A DNA stretch of 64,000 nucleotides from Nitrososphaerota archaeon. Lineage in GTDB: Archaea > Thermoproteota > Nitrososphaeria > Nitrososphaerales > Nitrosopumilaceae. Of the stretch, positions 45,125-54,344 are shown in pieces (the stretch's first letter is position 1; each line of letters starts with the position of its first letter). Both the position numbers and the translations under genes were made by a program. The stretch is from the NCBI GenBank assembly GCA_013288545.1, contig JABDBR010000001.1:99010-163009 (forward strand). Direction: 5' to 3'. The notes under the pieces were generated by a model, which saw only the letters and a list, made by a program, of their open reading frames with translations, was not told the DNA's origin and ran no database searches.

Positions 45125-45787
45125 ATATCTAGTTTTGTCCAAGATCTTCGACTTGAGAAATGCCGATTTTCTATTATTGCATGACTCACACTTTCCACAA
45201 TGAATTTTGTTGTTGCTATAGCAACTCCAACTTTTGAAAATCTGATCACCTAACTCTTTGTATCCCTTTTTTAGAAGGTCACTCTTTGAAAGATTATCCA
45301 TAAATGGACTCCAAATCTTTACCTTCTTTCTGAGACCCAAGTTTATCCCATCAATTTCTCCCTCGTTCAAAGCCTTTGTAAGCAATTTTGTAAACGTCGG
45401 TCTACAATCAGGATATCGTGTATCTCCAATATGTGCACCATATGCAACAATCTCTGCTTCTTTTGAAAATGCCCATGCAGAAGCTATGCTTAGAAAAATG
45501 GCATTTCTTATTGGGGCTACTATGGAATAATCAAATTTTGCAGGGATTGTTATTTTGGAATTGGTTAGGGCGTTTGTGTTTTCGTATAAATCTTTCATGA
45601 ATCCTATGTCAACTATCTTGTGTTCCTTAAATTTTAATAATTTTGAAAACTGTTGTGCAATTTTTACTTCTTTATCTGCTTTTTGACCATAAGAAAAAGT
45701 TATTCCATAAAGATCATATCGTTTTTGAAGATATGTGGTAGTGCATACTGAATCTAAACCTCCACTAAATACTATAACAGCTTTCAA
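45113..45787 (-). CDS. queC: 7-cyano-7-deazaguanine synthase
   Basis: Last preQ0 step: ATP-dependent conversion of the carboxylate to the nitrile. 224 aa. PP-loop SGGLDS at about residues 8-13, and the zinc site CYSNN...CGKCESCNNRK near the C-terminus (C-x8-C-x2-C-x2-C). It lies tail to tail with the queE-folE pair, so three of the four preQ0 genes are here; queD is not found in the window. Confidence 0.94.
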   Translation of the reverse strand: MKAVIVFSGGLDSVCTTTYLQKRYDLYGITFSYGQKADKEVKIAQQFSKLLKFKEHKIVDIGFMKDLYENTNALTNSKITIPAKFDYSIVAPIRNAIFLSIASAWAFSKEAEIVAYGAHIGDTRYPDCRPTFTKLLTKALNEGEIDGINLGLRKKVKIWSPFMDNLSKSDLLKKGYKELGDQIFKSWSCYSNNKIHCGKCESCNNRKSAFLKSKILDKTRYLDF

Positions 45788-45825
45788 TTTGAAAACAGTT
45801 CGATTAGACCAAATAAAATGCTTGA

Positions 45826-46665
45826 CTAGGCAATAGAGAGCAATATTGCTCCAGACAGAATCATGACAGAACCAGCGGCAACTCTAAGTATATTGCGTTT
45901 GTTTGTTATTTCCTTGAAATACAAAACTCCCCAAGATACTGCAAAAAGTGTAGCAGTCTGAGAAATCGGATACGCTACTGTAATTCCTATTGATGCTATG
46001 GCTATCAAGACAAATAAGCTTCCTGTATTGAATAAACTTCCTGAAACTATTCCTGCTATAATCTCTTTTTTAATCCATCTTCGTGATAAAAATAATAGTG
46101 GTATTCCTATTGCAAAAATCGATAAACTGGATGAAAAGAATCCAGATTGAAGGGTATGAGTTGCCTGCATTGGTATGACATAAGAACCTCCTATAATGCC
46201 TGATGCTGCGGCGATAAAGTACCCTTTTCGTTGTACAGCCGAAGTCTTTGTAGCACTTGTGACAAATGGCAAACCGGCTAATAGCAATCCAATTGCACCA
46301 ATTGCTAATATCATATAGCTAAATTTTTCTTCGAAAAACAAAATTCCCCAGAGAAATGAAACTAGAATACTAAAACCTGCAAGAAATGGAGAAGTTCTCG
46401 AAAGTCCTATTAGCTTGACTGAATAAAGTGCAAGGATGTTTCCTACAGTCCATATCACTCCACTCAAAAGTCCGCTAGGTACTATTCCAAATCCCCAGAA
46501 AAAACCAATTGGGATTGCAAAAAGAAGAACTCCTATTCCAGTAGATCCTTGAAGTTGCCAGATGTTTACAACGTTAACCTTTCTAACTGGTACAAAGAAA
46601 GTACCCCAGCAAACGGCTGATCCAATAGATGACATCAACCCCAATGGATTCAATGATGGGTTCAC
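45826..46665 (-). CDS. DMT/GRP-type sugar or metabolite transporter
   Basis: 279 aa with about ten membrane helices. The N-terminus SSIGSAVCWGTFFVPVRKVN and the repeat-half segments with WGILFFEEKF and WGVLYFKEITN mark the drug/metabolite transporter superfamily, GRP/TMEM144-like subgroup (sugar-type uptake). The substrate is not known. It precedes the crotonase gene in divergent orientation. Confidence 0.78.
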   Translation of the reverse strand: MNPSLNPLGLMSSIGSAVCWGTFFVPVRKVNVVNIWQLQGSTGIGVLLFAIPIGFFWGFGIVPSGLLSGVIWTVGNILALYSVKLIGLSRTSPFLAGFSILVSFLWGILFFEEKFSYMILAIGAIGLLLAGLPFVTSATKTSAVQRKGYFIAAASGIIGGSYVIPMQATHTLQSGFFSSSLSIFAIGIPLLFLSRRWIKKEIIAGIVSGSLFNTGSLFVLIAIASIGITVAYPISQTATLFAVSWGVLYFKEITNKRNILRVAAGSVMILSGAILLSIA

Positions 46666-46745
46666 TGTAAGAATGGCAATATAACTCGGTTTCTATCACA
46701 AATGTGTACTCTAAAGTTTAATTTCTGCTAAAATATTTTTCTTGT

Positions 46746-47498
46746 ATGACATATCTGAAAGTTGAACGAGATGAAGACATTGTCCAAATTACAATAAACA
46801 GACAAAATAAACTAAATGCAATGAATTTGGATGTCATGGATGAATTCATCTCTCTGCTTGATAATTTGGAAAAAGACTCTTCACGAGTTATTATTATCAC
46901 TGGTGATGGTCCAAAATCTTTCTCAGCTGGTGCAGATATTGAATATATGAGTAGTATAGGGCCAACAGATGCAGAAAAGTATGCGCTCAGAGGACATGAA
47001 GTTTTGAATAGAATTGAAAAATTAGAAAAACCTGTCATTGCAGCAGTAAATGGATATGCTTTGGGGGGAGGATGTGAGCTTGCGCTCTCATGCGATATCC
47101 GATTTGCATCGCCTAATGCACAATTTGGCCAACCTGAGGTTACATTGGGAATTTGTCCAGGCTGGGGCGGTACACAAAGACTATTACGAATCATTGGTCC
47201 ATCTAGAGCCAAAGATCTCATATTTTCCGGTAGAAAAATTACTGCAGAAGAAGCATTTTCAATGGGTTTGATAAATAAAATATTTTCTTCTGAGAGTTTA
47301 CTTTATGAAACTAGAGCATATGCAAAAGCAATATCCAAAAATAGTAATTTTGCAATAGGAGTTTCTAAGATGCTTGTAAACAGGGGAACTGATGCTAGTC
47401 TTGATACTGGATTAAAACTTGAAATATATTCTTGGGCTGTGTGCTTTTCAACTAAAGACAGAGAAGAACGAATGCGTAAATTTGTCGAAAAGAAATAA
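46746..47498 (+). CDS. Enoyl-CoA hydratase (crotonase family)
   Basis: 250 aa with the oxyanion-hole segments FSAGADIEYM and ALGGGCELALSCD, and the two catalytic Glu of true hydratases (about E111 in GGGCELA and E131 in GQPEVTLGI). Such an enzyme in thaumarchaea hydrates crotonyl-CoA and dehydrates 3-hydroxypropionyl-CoA in the 3-hydroxypropionate/4-hydroxybutyrate CO2-fixation cycle; that role is inferred from family and lineage. It lies back to back with the transporter and directly abuts thrB tail to tail with no gap. Confidence 0.85.
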   Translation: MTYLKVERDEDIVQITINRQNKLNAMNLDVMDEFISLLDNLEKDSSRVIIITGDGPKSFSAGADIEYMSSIGPTDAEKYALRGHEVLNRIEKLEKPVIAAVNGYALGGGCELALSCDIRFASPNAQFGQPEVTLGICPGWGGTQRLLRIIGPSRAKDLIFSGRKITAEEAFSMGLINKIFSSESLLYETRAYAKAISKNSNFAIGVSKMLVNRGTDASLDTGLKLEIYSWAVCFSTKDREERMRKFVEKK

Positions 47499-48413
47499 CT
47501 ATATCACAAAAGCGCCTTTACTTGGTCTACAAATTACTGTAGTACATTCTGTATTAGCTAACGCAAATCCTTTTTCCATTGCTCTACAGATCTTTTTGTG
47601 ATCTGCAAATTTTGATGTAAATGAAATTACTGACGGTCCCGCGCCGCTTATTGTTACACCTAATGCACCAGCTTGTAATGCACCTGATTTAACTTTGTCA
47701 AAACCTGGAATTAGATGCTTTCTAGCAGGTTCTACAATTATGTCCTTTATTGAATGACCTATCAATTCTACATCTTTTTTGATGAATCCTGTAGTTATTG
47801 CAGATGCATTAGCAAGGTTCTTCACATAATCTGATAATTTCACTTGTTGTGGAAGTACTCCTCTTGACACCTCTGTCTTTTTTTTTGGAACATTAATTTT
47901 TGGTATGGCAACACATAACACCAAGTCCTTTGGAGGATCAATTCTTATCACATCAAGCGGATCTGTTCTTACTATTACAAATCCACCTAGAACTGATGCG
48001 CTTACATTATCATAATGAATAGACCCAGCACTAGCTTTTTCCCCCATTCCTGCAAATCCTATCAGAGTGTTCTGATCAAGATCAAGATCAAATAATGCAT
48101 TAAATGCAACTGCGGCAGCTGCAGCAGATGCTGCACTACTACCCATTCCAAATCCTGCTGGAACTCCTTTCTTAATTTTAATCCTAAGCCCGGTTCTTAT
48201 CTTGAATTTTTTTAACATTTCTTTTATTACCAACCCTGCAGAATTTTTCTCTGGTTCAAGAGGAACTGAGCCTGAACTCTCAATGATAATTTTGTTACCT
48301 TCCTTTGTTAATTGAATCTCGTCATAATATGCATCAAGGGCCAAGCCAAATACATCAAAACCAGGACCTAGATTGGCAGTAGAACAGGGAGCTCTTGCAA
48401 TTACACTTTGCAC
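47499..48413 (-). CDS. thrB: Homoserine kinase
   Basis: GHMP-family kinase phosphorylating homoserine for threonine synthesis. 304 aa. The N-terminal ARAPCSTANLGPGFDVFG and the phosphate-binding loop GFGMGSSAASAAAAAVAF (about residues 90-107) are diagnostic; the GAGPSVISF strand near the C-terminus completes the GHMP motif 3. Its start overlaps the end of the GPN-loop gene by one base. Confidence 0.92.
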   Translation of the reverse strand: MQSVIARAPCSTANLGPGFDVFGLALDAYYDEIQLTKEGNKIIIESSGSVPLEPEKNSAGLVIKEMLKKFKIRTGLRIKIKKGVPAGFGMGSSAASAAAAAVAFNALFDLDLDQNTLIGFAGMGEKASAGSIHYDNVSASVLGGFVIVRTDPLDVIRIDPPKDLVLCVAIPKINVPKKKTEVSRGVLPQQVKLSDYVKNLANASAITTGFIKKDVELIGHSIKDIIVEPARKHLIPGFDKVKSGALQAGALGVTISGAGPSVISFTSKFADHKKICRAMEKGFALANTECTTVICRPSKGAFVI

Positions 48414-49171
48414 TAGTCTTCTACCTCTTCCCCTAAATTGAGTACACGACTTAGAGCAGCTTGAAGATTAACTATTCCTTCGCCAGTAGCACTAGAAATT
48501 GGAATCATTCCTTGTGCAAATCCTCCCAAATTCAAACTTCTAAGAATATTAGTTGCAAGAATATAGTTTTCACCATCTGCATCTTTAGCAAGAGCATCTT
48601 CAAGACTTGCCATATTTGTTGACCATTTTAGTATGTCTTTAATCTTATCTTCAATAAGATCTTTTTTTGTTAGAATATTTATCTGCGATAAACCAAGTCT
48701 TAATTTTACTGAAGTAGCAAGTAACGCAATTGAGACAAAATTGGTAGGTGATGTGATCAATGATCCGTCGTGAAGAAATATTGATGTTTTTTCTCCAACA
48801 TTCAAGTTTTGTATTAGGAAGGGTCCGCTTGCTCTATATGCAAACAACTCAATTTGACCAGGTGTATCCACTATAAGATAATCCGGATTCACATTATCTA
48901 TTTCATTTTGTAAATCATCTATTTTTGATGCTATAAGGTCACTTGCCATAATCATGGCTCCATTAGGTCCAAGATCATATTGTTTCATAATTGCTACAAT
49001 GTCAATATAGTCTCTAACATCAATATCGCATGTGTATGGTAAATTCTCTACACCTGGATCTAAATTTAGCATTCCAACAAAAGCACCATTTCTAGAATAA
49101 TAGTCAAGAATTTTAGAAGCTAACAATGACTTTCCTGCCCCCGCAGTTCCAACTAAGAAAATTGCCTTCAT
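48413..49171 (-). CDS. GPN-loop GTPase
   Basis: 252-aa GTPase of the archaeal/eukaryotic GPN family. Walker A is GTAGAGKS (about residues 8-15), the family-defining GPN insertion is in YDLGPNGAM (68-70), and VDTPGQIELF is the G3 region. The eukaryotic relatives help assemble RNA polymerase II; the archaeal target is uncertain. It precedes thrB on the minus strand. Confidence 0.9.
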   Translation of the reverse strand: MKAIFLVGTAGAGKSLLASKILDYYSRNGAFVGMLNLDPGVENLPYTCDIDVRDYIDIVAIMKQYDLGPNGAMIMASDLIASKIDDLQNEIDNVNPDYLIVDTPGQIELFAYRASGPFLIQNLNVGEKTSIFLHDGSLITSPTNFVSIALLATSVKLRLGLSQINILTKKDLIEDKIKDILKWSTNMASLEDALAKDADGENYILATNILRSLNLGGFAQGMIPISSATGEGIVNLQAALSRVLNLGEEVED

Positions 49172-49229
49172 TTTTCTGATAATTTATTTTATGTTGAGCT
49201 TATATTTCCATCCCTGAGTAAGGCAGGCA

Positions 49230-50246
49230 ATGAATTGGAAACTCCTTGCCATTCCTGTTAGTGTAATTCCATTTCTTATCATTGCTGCCACATTTAACGT
49301 TAGTTTTGAGAATCTTCTTGCAATTGGCATCATGCCTTTCATAGGGGCTTCAATAGCTATGGCTGGCAAATTATTCACTCAAGGACTGAAATTCAATTAT
49401 CTTGTAAAGAAATTCTTGGGCCCTGTAGATGTAAACTGGCGAACAATTTCTGTAAGAATAGGTAGTGAATTTGTAACATCAACCACTCCCTCTTTTGTAG
49501 GAGGTGAATTGGTAAGAATAATGTGGTTGGGTAAAAAAGGAGTCCCAATAGGCAAAGCATCTTGGGTAACAATAATAGAAATTGTAACCGAAGTACTAGT
49601 TTCTGGAATGTTTGCAATTGCTGCTGCCGTAATTTCATTTGCAAATGGTGCATACGCCATTGGAATAACAATACTTGCAATTAGTATTCCCATAACAGGA
49701 CTCTGGTCTACCTTATTCTTCTTGTCATCAAAAAGGACATTCCAAGTACCTGGATGGGCATCTAGAGTTGCTACAAGAGTAGGAAAGGAACGTTCATTGA
49801 AATATATTGATAAAACTAATCTCTGGATGAAAGAAATTTGTGATATGAGCAGGCAGACTCTTCATACCAAAGAAATCAAAAAAGCATTTACAGTTTCAAT
49901 AATAATTTCTATATTTACATGGTCACTTTATGGTCTCTCATTTATGATAATTGCAAATGGCGCAGGCTATGTGATAGACTTTTTTCACTCTCTTATGGCT
50001 ACAATGGCATCAATTGCAGTTGGCAATCTACCAATTACCATTGGCGGTTCTGGCCTAACTGAATTTTCAATTTGGGCATACTTGGGACACTTGAATAGCT
50101 TGACATTTGAAGCTGCCAAGAATAGTCTTCAATGGAATATCGTGATTGGATGGAGAATAGCTACTTATCATGTTGGTCTTGTGATAAGCTGGCTCTTTCT
50201 TATGAAAGTAGTCTACCCAAGTATAAAGAAAGCCAAAACTGTATAG
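49230..50246 (+). CDS. UPF0104/flippase-like integral membrane protein
   Basis: 338 aa with about eight membrane helices. The segments FVGGELVRI and NLPITIGGSGLTEF in the second half are the signature of the lysylphosphatidylglycerol-synthase transmembrane/UPF0104 family, which in archaea lacks the soluble synthase domain. A lipid or glycolipid flippase role is inferred. It is divergent from the GPN gene. Confidence 0.8.
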   Translation: MNWKLLAIPVSVIPFLIIAATFNVSFENLLAIGIMPFIGASIAMAGKLFTQGLKFNYLVKKFLGPVDVNWRTISVRIGSEFVTSTTPSFVGGELVRIMWLGKKGVPIGKASWVTIIEIVTEVLVSGMFAIAAAVISFANGAYAIGITILAISIPITGLWSTLFFLSSKRTFQVPGWASRVATRVGKERSLKYIDKTNLWMKEICDMSRQTLHTKEIKKAFTVSIIISIFTWSLYGLSFMIIANGAGYVIDFFHSLMATMASIAVGNLPITIGGSGLTEFSIWAYLGHLNSLTFEAAKNSLQWNIVIGWRIATYHVGLVISWLFLMKVVYPSIKKAKTV

Positions 50247-50282
50247 AAAGCACTTTATTTTCAGACTTGTAATTTTTAATTA

Positions 50283-51080
50283 TTGGATTATTCTGGTAAA
50301 GTAGTTGTTATCACAGGCGCATCAAGCGGAATTGGAGCGCAGTCAGCTGAAGAATTTGCAAAACTGGGTGCTACTGTAATACTTGTATCTAGGAATGAAG
50401 GACAATTGCAGAAAATAGATACAAAATTATCAAAATATCAGACTGAGACTTTGGTTTATGCATGTGATGTATCTGATAAGGACCAAGTAGATAAGATGGG
50501 AAAAACCATAATTGAAAAATTTGGTACAATTGATGTACTTGTAAATAATGCAGGTTTTGGAATATACAACACCATAGAAAAAACAAAAATAGACGAAATG
50601 GAATCACAAATGTCGACAAATTTTCTTGGAATGATGTATTGTACAAAGGCATTTCTGCCAAAAATGCTAAAACAAAGATCTGGGCATATTGTTAACGTTG
50701 CATCTGTAGCAGGAAGCATTGGAATCCCTGGAATGGCATCTTACTGTGCATCAAAATTTGCCATGTTGGGGTTCTCTGAATCTCTGTTTCATGAGCTAAA
50801 GGGAACTGGAGTAGGAGTAACTGTAGTAAGTCCGATAATGGTGAGAACTAATTTTTTTAATCACGAGTCTTTTGGAAAAATGCCACGGTATTCAGTTACA
50901 TCACTTGATCCAAAAACAGTGGCAAACGCTGTGGTCAAAGCTGCATCATCACCCAGGCTTGAGATTGTTGTTCCGCAGTTTGTAAGATTTGTAATCTGGT
51001 TAAAGCAAACTTTTCCATATTTGATAAATCCTATAGTGGGAGAAATTTTTAGAAAATCAATGAAACCTAAACTGGACTAG
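50283..51080 (+). CDS. Short-chain dehydrogenase/reductase
   Basis: 265 aa from a TTG start. GASSGIG (about residues 11-17), NNAG (about 88-91), the Ser in VASVAGS and catalytic Y-x3-K in YCASK (about 155-159) are in place. The C-terminal membrane-like segment (FVIWLKQTFPYLI) is unusual for a soluble SDR and resembles lipid-acting DHRS-like enzymes. It follows the flippase-like gene by 36 bases on the same strand, so a lipid substrate would fit, but this is inference. Confidence 0.85.
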   Translation: MDYSGKVVVITGASSGIGAQSAEEFAKLGATVILVSRNEGQLQKIDTKLSKYQTETLVYACDVSDKDQVDKMGKTIIEKFGTIDVLVNNAGFGIYNTIEKTKIDEMESQMSTNFLGMMYCTKAFLPKMLKQRSGHIVNVASVAGSIGIPGMASYCASKFAMLGFSESLFHELKGTGVGVTVVSPIMVRTNFFNHESFGKMPRYSVTSLDPKTVANAVVKAASSPRLEIVVPQFVRFVIWLKQTFPYLINPIVGEIFRKSMKPKLD

Positions 51081-51085
51081 ATAGT

Positions 51086-51487
51086 CTATTCATCTTCAGA
51101 TTCTTCTTCTCCTGAAGAATCCGAATCTACATCCATTAGTTCAAGATTTGTAAGTTCAAATTGATAAATGGCATCCATGTCAATTTCCATTTCCTTTTTC
51201 AAAAACTCGATAACTTTTTTACTTAACGGAGCCTTGAATGAGTTTATTGTAAATTCATAAACAACTCCTTTCATGAGACTCGAAGGCTTTACTTTCTTTG
51301 GTAAATTCATTCCCTCTATTATCTTCCTTCCATCTTCAATAGCCTCATAAAGTTGAGAATCTATTTTCATATCTTTTTCATAAATCTCAAGTATGTAGCC
51401 AGTTCTTGTAATGGATTCTGGCTTGCCAAACTTGGCATCCTTTATTTCATCTTGTACCCACTTTGGAATTTCTTTTTCTTTTCCCAT
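51086..51487 (-). CDS. Acidic-tailed protein of unknown function
   Basis: 133 aa with a basic first half (KWVQDEIKDAKFGKPE) and a strongly acidic C-terminal tail (DVDSDSSGEEESEDE). Helix-rich around ALSKKVIEFLKKEME. No family recognised. It follows the zinc-ribbon gene by 15 bases on the minus strand and is probably in its operon. Such acidic tails are seen in proteins binding basic partners such as nucleic-acid-binding factors. Confidence 0.62.
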   Translation of the reverse strand: MGKEKEIPKWVQDEIKDAKFGKPESITRTGYILEIYEKDMKIDSQLYEAIEDGRKIIEGMNLPKKVKPSSLMKGVVYEFTINSFKAPLSKKVIEFLKKEMEIDMDAIYQFELTNLELMDVDSDSSGEEESEDE

Positions 51488-51502
51488 TGTAACTCACTGT
51501 AA

Positions 51503-51724
51503 CTAGCCTTGTTTGTCTTTTTTACTTGTTGTCCACCAATCACGGTATTCATCATGCTTGTCTTCGCGTGTTTTTTCTCGTTTGTTTAGTCTATATCTTA
51601 TATCACTTACTTGTTCTCTAGTAGCAAACAAACCGCATTTTTTACAAATGAAGTGTTTTGTGTTAGCATCAAATTTCATTTCTATGACCACTTCTTTAGC
51701 TGCACATTCGGGGCACTCAGTCAA
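51503..51724 (-). CDS. Small zinc-ribbon protein
   Basis: 73 aa from a TTG at 51724. A zinc ribbon CPEC...CKKC (C-x2-C, about 20 residues, C-x2-C, residues about 4-30) is followed by a highly charged helix (RLNKREKTREDKHDEYRD). The arrangement suggests a nucleic-acid-binding adaptor similar in size to transcription or ribosome-associated ribbons, but no named family is recognised. The hairpin at 51770-51834 lies 45 bases upstream. Confidence 0.68.
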   Translation of the reverse strand: MTECPECAAKEVVIEMKFDANTKHFICKKCGLFATREQVSDIRYRLNKREKTREDKHDEYRDWWTTSKKDKQG

Positions 51725-51769
51725 CGACGGCGATCATCAAAGTTATCCATAAAAGCTTTTGGTCAGTTT

Positions 51770-51834
51770 CTGGTACGCGGTCTATGTCTTCATCCCTAAA
51801 AGGTCAGTTCGCCCATCTAAGTGCCGCGTACCAG
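51770..51834 (-). ncRNA. Candidate hairpin RNA with perfect 11-bp stem
   Basis: CTGGTACGCGG (51770-51780) and CCGCGTACCAG (51824-51834) pair perfectly around a 43-base loop. On the minus strand, TTATAATT at about 51858-51865 sits about 25 bases before the 5' side of the stem, so transcription from that strand is favoured; a weaker TATA-like site exists for the plus strand. It lies in the gap between the glycosyltransferase and the zinc-ribbon gene and could be a leader structure of the latter. The octamer GGTCAGTT occurs twice (51761 and 51802). Confidence 0.45.
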
Positions 51835-51869
51835 GATATTATGTCTGATTTAAAAAATTATAATTCTTT

Positions 51870-53102
51870 CTAGTTTTCCAACATCTCGGAGATTATTTTC
51901 ACTGTATTTTTTGTACCGCCTGTGTTGTAGTTTCTTGAAAACCCTGAAAGGTTCTCCTGATACTTGTTGTAATCATTGTGTATTAGAGAGACTGCCTTAA
52001 CAGTCTGCTTGACAGTTGTAGCCAGAATTCCTAGATTCTTGTCCTGTGCCCATTTTATCTGATTTGTATGTTCATCATAGACTGGAATTCCTATGATTGG
52101 CTTTGCTTTTCCTCCTAATATCTCCCCCATTGCTGTATGGGAGCCATTTATCACTGCATATTTGCATAAATTCAGAACCGTGTCTTTTTCTTGTTCTGAT
52201 AAGAATCCTATATCTATCTGGATCCAATCTATCTTTTTTTCTAAAGCTTCAGAAATTGAATATGTTTTTCCATCTTTTCCTAGAACTCTGTCTAGTGATG
52301 GGTCCGCACTTGCATGCGAAATTATTCTTCTTTCGCTAGTCATCTCAGAACTATGGAAAGCAGTTTTATAATTTTCTAGAGTTATTTTCTTTGTTGATTT
52401 ATTGCCTGTTATCATCCAGTATCCAAAACTATCTACATTTTCAATCAACTTTTCTGTATCCGATTTGGGCTTGGAGTGCACTATTTCACCATTTGAAAAA
52501 TGACCTGCATACACAACTTTTTCTTTTAGCTTGTCAGGGAAATTGAGATTATATTCACATATGGTATAAGGCGGAGGAGAATCTGCAACTATTATCTTTG
52601 TTGCTTTTTCAATATTTTTTGATACATATATCACTCCGGGATAAAGATAAAATCTGGAGGCCCAGAGCTTTGGTCTGAATTGGTTTGTAATGAAAATACA
52701 CTTGATATTCCTTCTTTGTGCGATTGCATTTGAGCCTACATCGCCGTCATTTATGACAAGATCAAATTTTTGACTGTTGTACAATCTCCCTTCCTTTCTT
52801 AGGTACTTGGTTACAACTGAAAGAAGAGGGGGTCTTCCAGATACAGGCAAGAGGAAATTAAGTGAAGATAAAGTGATACTGGGACCCTTCTTACCATCTA
52901 TTGGTGTAGGCATCTCGATATTGTGAATTCTATCTTTATTTTGAGGAAATTTTTGCAACAGTTTTTGATAAATTTCACCGCTGCTTGTGTAATGCATTTC
53001 AACATCATCTTTCATTATATCCTGAATTGTCTTATCAAGATGCATCATTCGTGTAAAATGACCATTTCCCCAAGGATAGACAAATCCCCCTATCTTTTTC
53101 AT
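51870..53102 (-). CDS. Glycosyltransferase, GT-B fold
   Basis: 410 aa. The N-terminus GGFVYPWGNGHFTRM has the Gly-rich loop of GT-B enzymes acting near the start of the fold, and the C-terminal half carries the nucleotide-sugar part with INGSHTAMGEILGGKAKPIIGIPVYDEH, matching the conserved H/E region of MurG/UGT-like proteins. Acceptor and donor are unknown; a role in surface glycan or glycolipid synthesis is likely. It stands alone on the minus strand. Confidence 0.78.
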   Translation of the reverse strand: MKKIGGFVYPWGNGHFTRMMHLDKTIQDIMKDDVEMHYTSSGEIYQKLLQKFPQNKDRIHNIEMPTPIDGKKGPSITLSSLNFLLPVSGRPPLLSVVTKYLRKEGRLYNSQKFDLVINDGDVGSNAIAQRRNIKCIFITNQFRPKLWASRFYLYPGVIYVSKNIEKATKIIVADSPPPYTICEYNLNFPDKLKEKVVYAGHFSNGEIVHSKPKSDTEKLIENVDSFGYWMITGNKSTKKITLENYKTAFHSSEMTSERRIISHASADPSLDRVLGKDGKTYSISEALEKKIDWIQIDIGFLSEQEKDTVLNLCKYAVINGSHTAMGEILGGKAKPIIGIPVYDEHTNQIKWAQDKNLGILATTVKQTVKAVSLIHNDYNKYQENLSGFSRNYNTGGTKNTVKIISEMLEN

Positions 53103-53133
53103 AAAAGAAAGTAAATTTGACCTGTTTAAATTC

Positions 53134-54258
53134 TCAATGATTTGATTTTAATGAATCAATTATGTCGTGTATGTTTTTTGGACCGATGGTAACTGGAATG
53201 CACTTGAGAGTCTTTAGTGCATCCTTTGTATGCCTCATTACTTCAGTCATGGAAATTTTCTTGTAATTGAGATGTTTTTTACACAGTTCTTCCAAATTTG
53301 CAATATATTTTTCAAGTCCTATCTCCTTTGCATTTTCAAATATACTAGAATCTAGGCCAGAAAGGGAAAACCATGGAATAATCTTACTCTGCAATACCAA
53401 GTTTGAGTTGTATTCGCAAAATGATGCTGGAAAGATCATAGGTGATATTCCCAAGGAAATTCTCTCAATCTTTTCCTCTGATGCTATTGATATCATCACT
53501 TGGGTTATTGTAGTGATTGTAGTCAATATTCCTGAAGACCAATTCATCTTACAGATGTGAAGAATAACGTTTTCTTCAATAATACGTGATAATATTTTAT
53601 TTAAGATCTTGACTAGTTTGAGCAAGTCTGACTCATTACGATAACAAACTAGTATCTTTACCTCAAAACCCATCTTTATGGTCTGAAGACAAGATATTGC
53701 AGAGAGTTCATCATGAATGCAACATAGGATCTTTTCTTTTTGTGAGTTGTATGGAAGACCACTCAATCCTTTATCAACAAAAATACAAACATAGACATGT
53801 GAATCTGTCAGATATGCATATACAAGTCTGTCATGATTTGATTCTGAACCGGGCTTTGCCCCTAGATTCATGCTCTTATCTACCAATGTGGTAGTTGCAG
53901 CAATCTCCAGATCTTTTGCTAGAAATTTTTTTGTCTTTCCATCAACCTTGACATAAAATTTTTCTCCTTTTAAGAGTAAACTCAAAGCGGTATTTGTAAT
54001 AATTGATAATGCAGCGTCAAAATTGGCATCTGTTTCTTTTGCAATTGCAATCTTGTCTATTCCAAATAAAAGATTCACTGCAGATGAGGCAAGCACTGGA
54101 TCGGTTGCTTCTACAATGATTAATGATTCATTTCTTCTTATGTTATCATACTGCTGATTTTTTATCTTGAGAATTTTTGAGACACTTGTTGCAAGATTGT
54201 TTATTTTATTCAAAGAATAAATGGATGGAAAAACAACAAGCACTGTTTTTTCTGACAT
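53134..54258 (-). CDS. THUMP-domain ThiI-like protein lacking a PP-loop
   Basis: 374 aa. The N-terminal part shows a THUMP-like RNA-binding region ending in KFYVKVDGKTKKFLAKDLEI (about residues 100-119). Where ThiI 4-thiouridine synthases have the PP-loop SGGxDSP, this sequence reads IHDELSAISCLQTIKMGFEV (about 190-210), so the ATP-pyrophosphatase signature is gone. The remaining fold seems intact. A tRNA-binding, non-thiolating paralogue is plausible; assignment to the ThiI family is moderate. It is divergent from cysH. Confidence 0.6.
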   Translation of the reverse strand: MSEKTVLVVFPSIYSLNKINNLATSVSKILKIKNQQYDNIRRNESLIIVEATDPVLASSAVNLLFGIDKIAIAKETDANFDAALSIITNTALSLLLKGEKFYVKVDGKTKKFLAKDLEIAATTTLVDKSMNLGAKPGSESNHDRLVYAYLTDSHVYVCIFVDKGLSGLPYNSQKEKILCCIHDELSAISCLQTIKMGFEVKILVCYRNESDLLKLVKILNKILSRIIEENVILHICKMNWSSGILTTITTITQVMISIASEEKIERISLGISPMIFPASFCEYNSNLVLQSKIIPWFSLSGLDSSIFENAKEIGLEKYIANLEELCKKHLNYKKISMTEVMRHTKDALKTLKCIPVTIGPKNIHDIIDSLKSNH

Positions 54259-54344
54259 TATGTTTTCATTGTTTGGCTCATTTATAACTCTAGAATGAAT
54301 GCTTTACCTAAATAATTATATGACGAATAATGATAAATTTTATC

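Noticed and set aside
51761..51840. Box C/D guide RNA (CTGA and GATGA-like elements on the minus strand)
   Set aside because: The boxes are not in the right order or spacing, and one lies outside the closing stem.
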